64,000 nt of DNA, from the NCBI RefSeq assembly GCF_000423005.1, contig NZ_AUHD01000001.1:434001-498000 (forward strand). The letters are read 5' to 3'. Numbering within the stretch: the first letter of the stretch is position 1; every line of letters starts with the position of its first letter. Positions 63,415 through 64,000 of this stretch are shown here, one piece after another. This DNA comes from Gelidibacter mesophilus DSM 14095 (GTDB taxonomy: Bacteria; Bacteroidota; Bacteroidia; Flavobacteriales; Flavobacteriaceae). The position numbers were made by a program, and so were the translations under genes. Under the pieces are notes generated by a model. The model was not told the origin of the DNA and did not search any database. It saw only the letters and a program-made list of their open reading frames with translations.

Positions 63415-64000
63415 CTAATCGTCAATTCTATTATCATCAAATGCTGAAGGCAACAACTTTGGAATAAATTTGATAAATAACGGCAGTAAAATGGCACCAC
63501 CTGGTAACATGAAAATTGCCAAACTTGGTATGGATTTAAAAATATCCATCAGTTGTTCCTGAATTTTTTTATGTTCTTCATCTGTCAGGTCTCTTTGGGT
63601 GGATTTTGTCAAAAGCACCATTAATTCCTTACTTTCCCTAAGTTCCTTTACCAAACGCTTGCTATTTCTGCTTATGAGTTTGATAACCATTTTACTAGAG
63701 TTATCATAAAAGCTCTGAACAAAATTCCGAGAACCTAAAGTGGCGATGCGGTTATCGTTTTGAGAATAAAAGCCGTCAATATCCAAAATAGAGTGCTCCA
63801 AAATGCTTGGATCTAGATTGAGATGATTGCAAAATTGGATCAAGAATTTGTTCTCAGATTGATCTATTAACTTATCTGTCCATGACGCCATACAGGCAAG
63901 GTCAATTGTGTATTGTTTTTCTAAATTAGTTTGAAGGGCACTGATTGCATCACCATAATCCATGGGTTCATTATTATGATAACGTCTGGATACTTTAAAA
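63415..64000 (-). CDS. LETM1-related protein, C-terminal part (5' end outside window)
   Basis: The frame is open from the stop at 63415 to the right edge of the window. The internal ATG at 63963 is therefore not a reliable start. The visible part is helical and ends in a LETM1-like signature: DLTDEEHKKIQEQLMDIFKSIPSLAIFMLPGGAILLPLFIKFIPKLLPSAF, the conserved membrane segment of LETM1-type proteins. The flavobacterial homologues are about twice as long. Function in bacteria is unclear. Confidence 0.75.
   Translation of the reverse strand, partial: FKVSRRYHNNEPMDYGDAISALQTNLEKQYTIDLACMASWTDKLIDQSENKFLIQFCNHLNLDPSILEHSILDIDGFYSQNDNRIATLGSRNFVQSFYDNSSKMVIKLISRNSKRLVKELRESKELMVLLTKSTQRDLTDEEHKKIQEQLMDIFKSIPSLAIFMLPGGAILLPLFIKFIPKLLPSAFDDNRIDD

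Noticed and set aside
1-64000. CRISPR array, insertion sequence, tRNA or rRNA gene
   Set aside because: No regularly spaced repeats, transposase genes with terminal repeats, tRNA T-loop patterns or rRNA-like sequence were seen on either strand.

Overview
The window looks like chromosomal DNA of a marine-type member of the Flavobacteriaceae (Bacteroidota). The evidence is AT-rich sequence, TonB-dependent receptors with carboxypeptidase-like N-terminal domains, a type IX secretion C-terminal sorting signal, lipoproteins starting Cys-Ser-Ser-Asp-Asp, a long-form NusB, a DUF3276 PUR-like protein, 2TM proteins, and promoter-like TAnnTTTG boxes instead of E. coli-type elements. I saw no rRNA, tRNA, CRISPR array, insertion sequence or phage module.

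Layout. 0-10 kb: the end of a TonB-dependent receptor, a TenI/ThiE-like protein, a Cys-rich copper-storage-like protein, a GH3-family protein, a secreted metalloprotease-like protein, a membrane-anchored protein with kinase-like motifs, a redoxin, CsaA, an acyltransferase and a large M14 peptidase. 10-17 kb: DUF3276, an ABC exporter, a Leu/Phe/Val dehydrogenase, then nusB, a DUF1573 lipoprotein and yajC, facing pepT. 17-23 kb: a TonB-dependent receptor, pyrD, a LysE exporter and HMG-CoA lyase. 23-30 kb: a probable metal-uptake cluster (DUF4856 lipoprotein, imelysin-like lipoprotein, HTTM membrane protein, TonB-dependent receptor). 30-35 kb: guaB, a GreA/GreB factor, a beta-barrel protein, and a stretch rich in decayed genes. 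35-47 kb: small accessory genes (symporter, HbpS-like, AraC, GNAT, SMR, DsbA/FrnE-like, an unusual double-length PLP enzyme, BLUF photosensor, ArsO-like monooxygenase), with a decayed TlpA-like lipoprotein and a frameshifted beta-propeller gene. 46-50 kb: a 918-residue T9SS-secreted protein and a quinone oxidoreductase.

The most interesting region is 50.9-59.6 kb. Two convergent gene groups encode a putative esterase, an M17 aminopeptidase and an ATP-grasp ligase on the plus strand, and an esterase, a RimK-like ATP-grasp, a YbdK/GCS2-type carboxylate-amine ligase, a class I glutamine amidotransferase and a second ATP-grasp-like protein on the minus strand. This is the logic of a non-ribosomal amidoligase pathway making an unknown small peptide-like or amidated metabolite. 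No NRPS, RiPP precursor or known pathway marker accompanies it.

60-64 kb: a TPR protein, a LytS-type histidine kinase fused to a 2TM domain, a free 2TM protein and a LytTR response regulator form a sensory operon. The window ends inside a LETM1-related gene. All functional calls come from reading motifs by eye; no database search was run.
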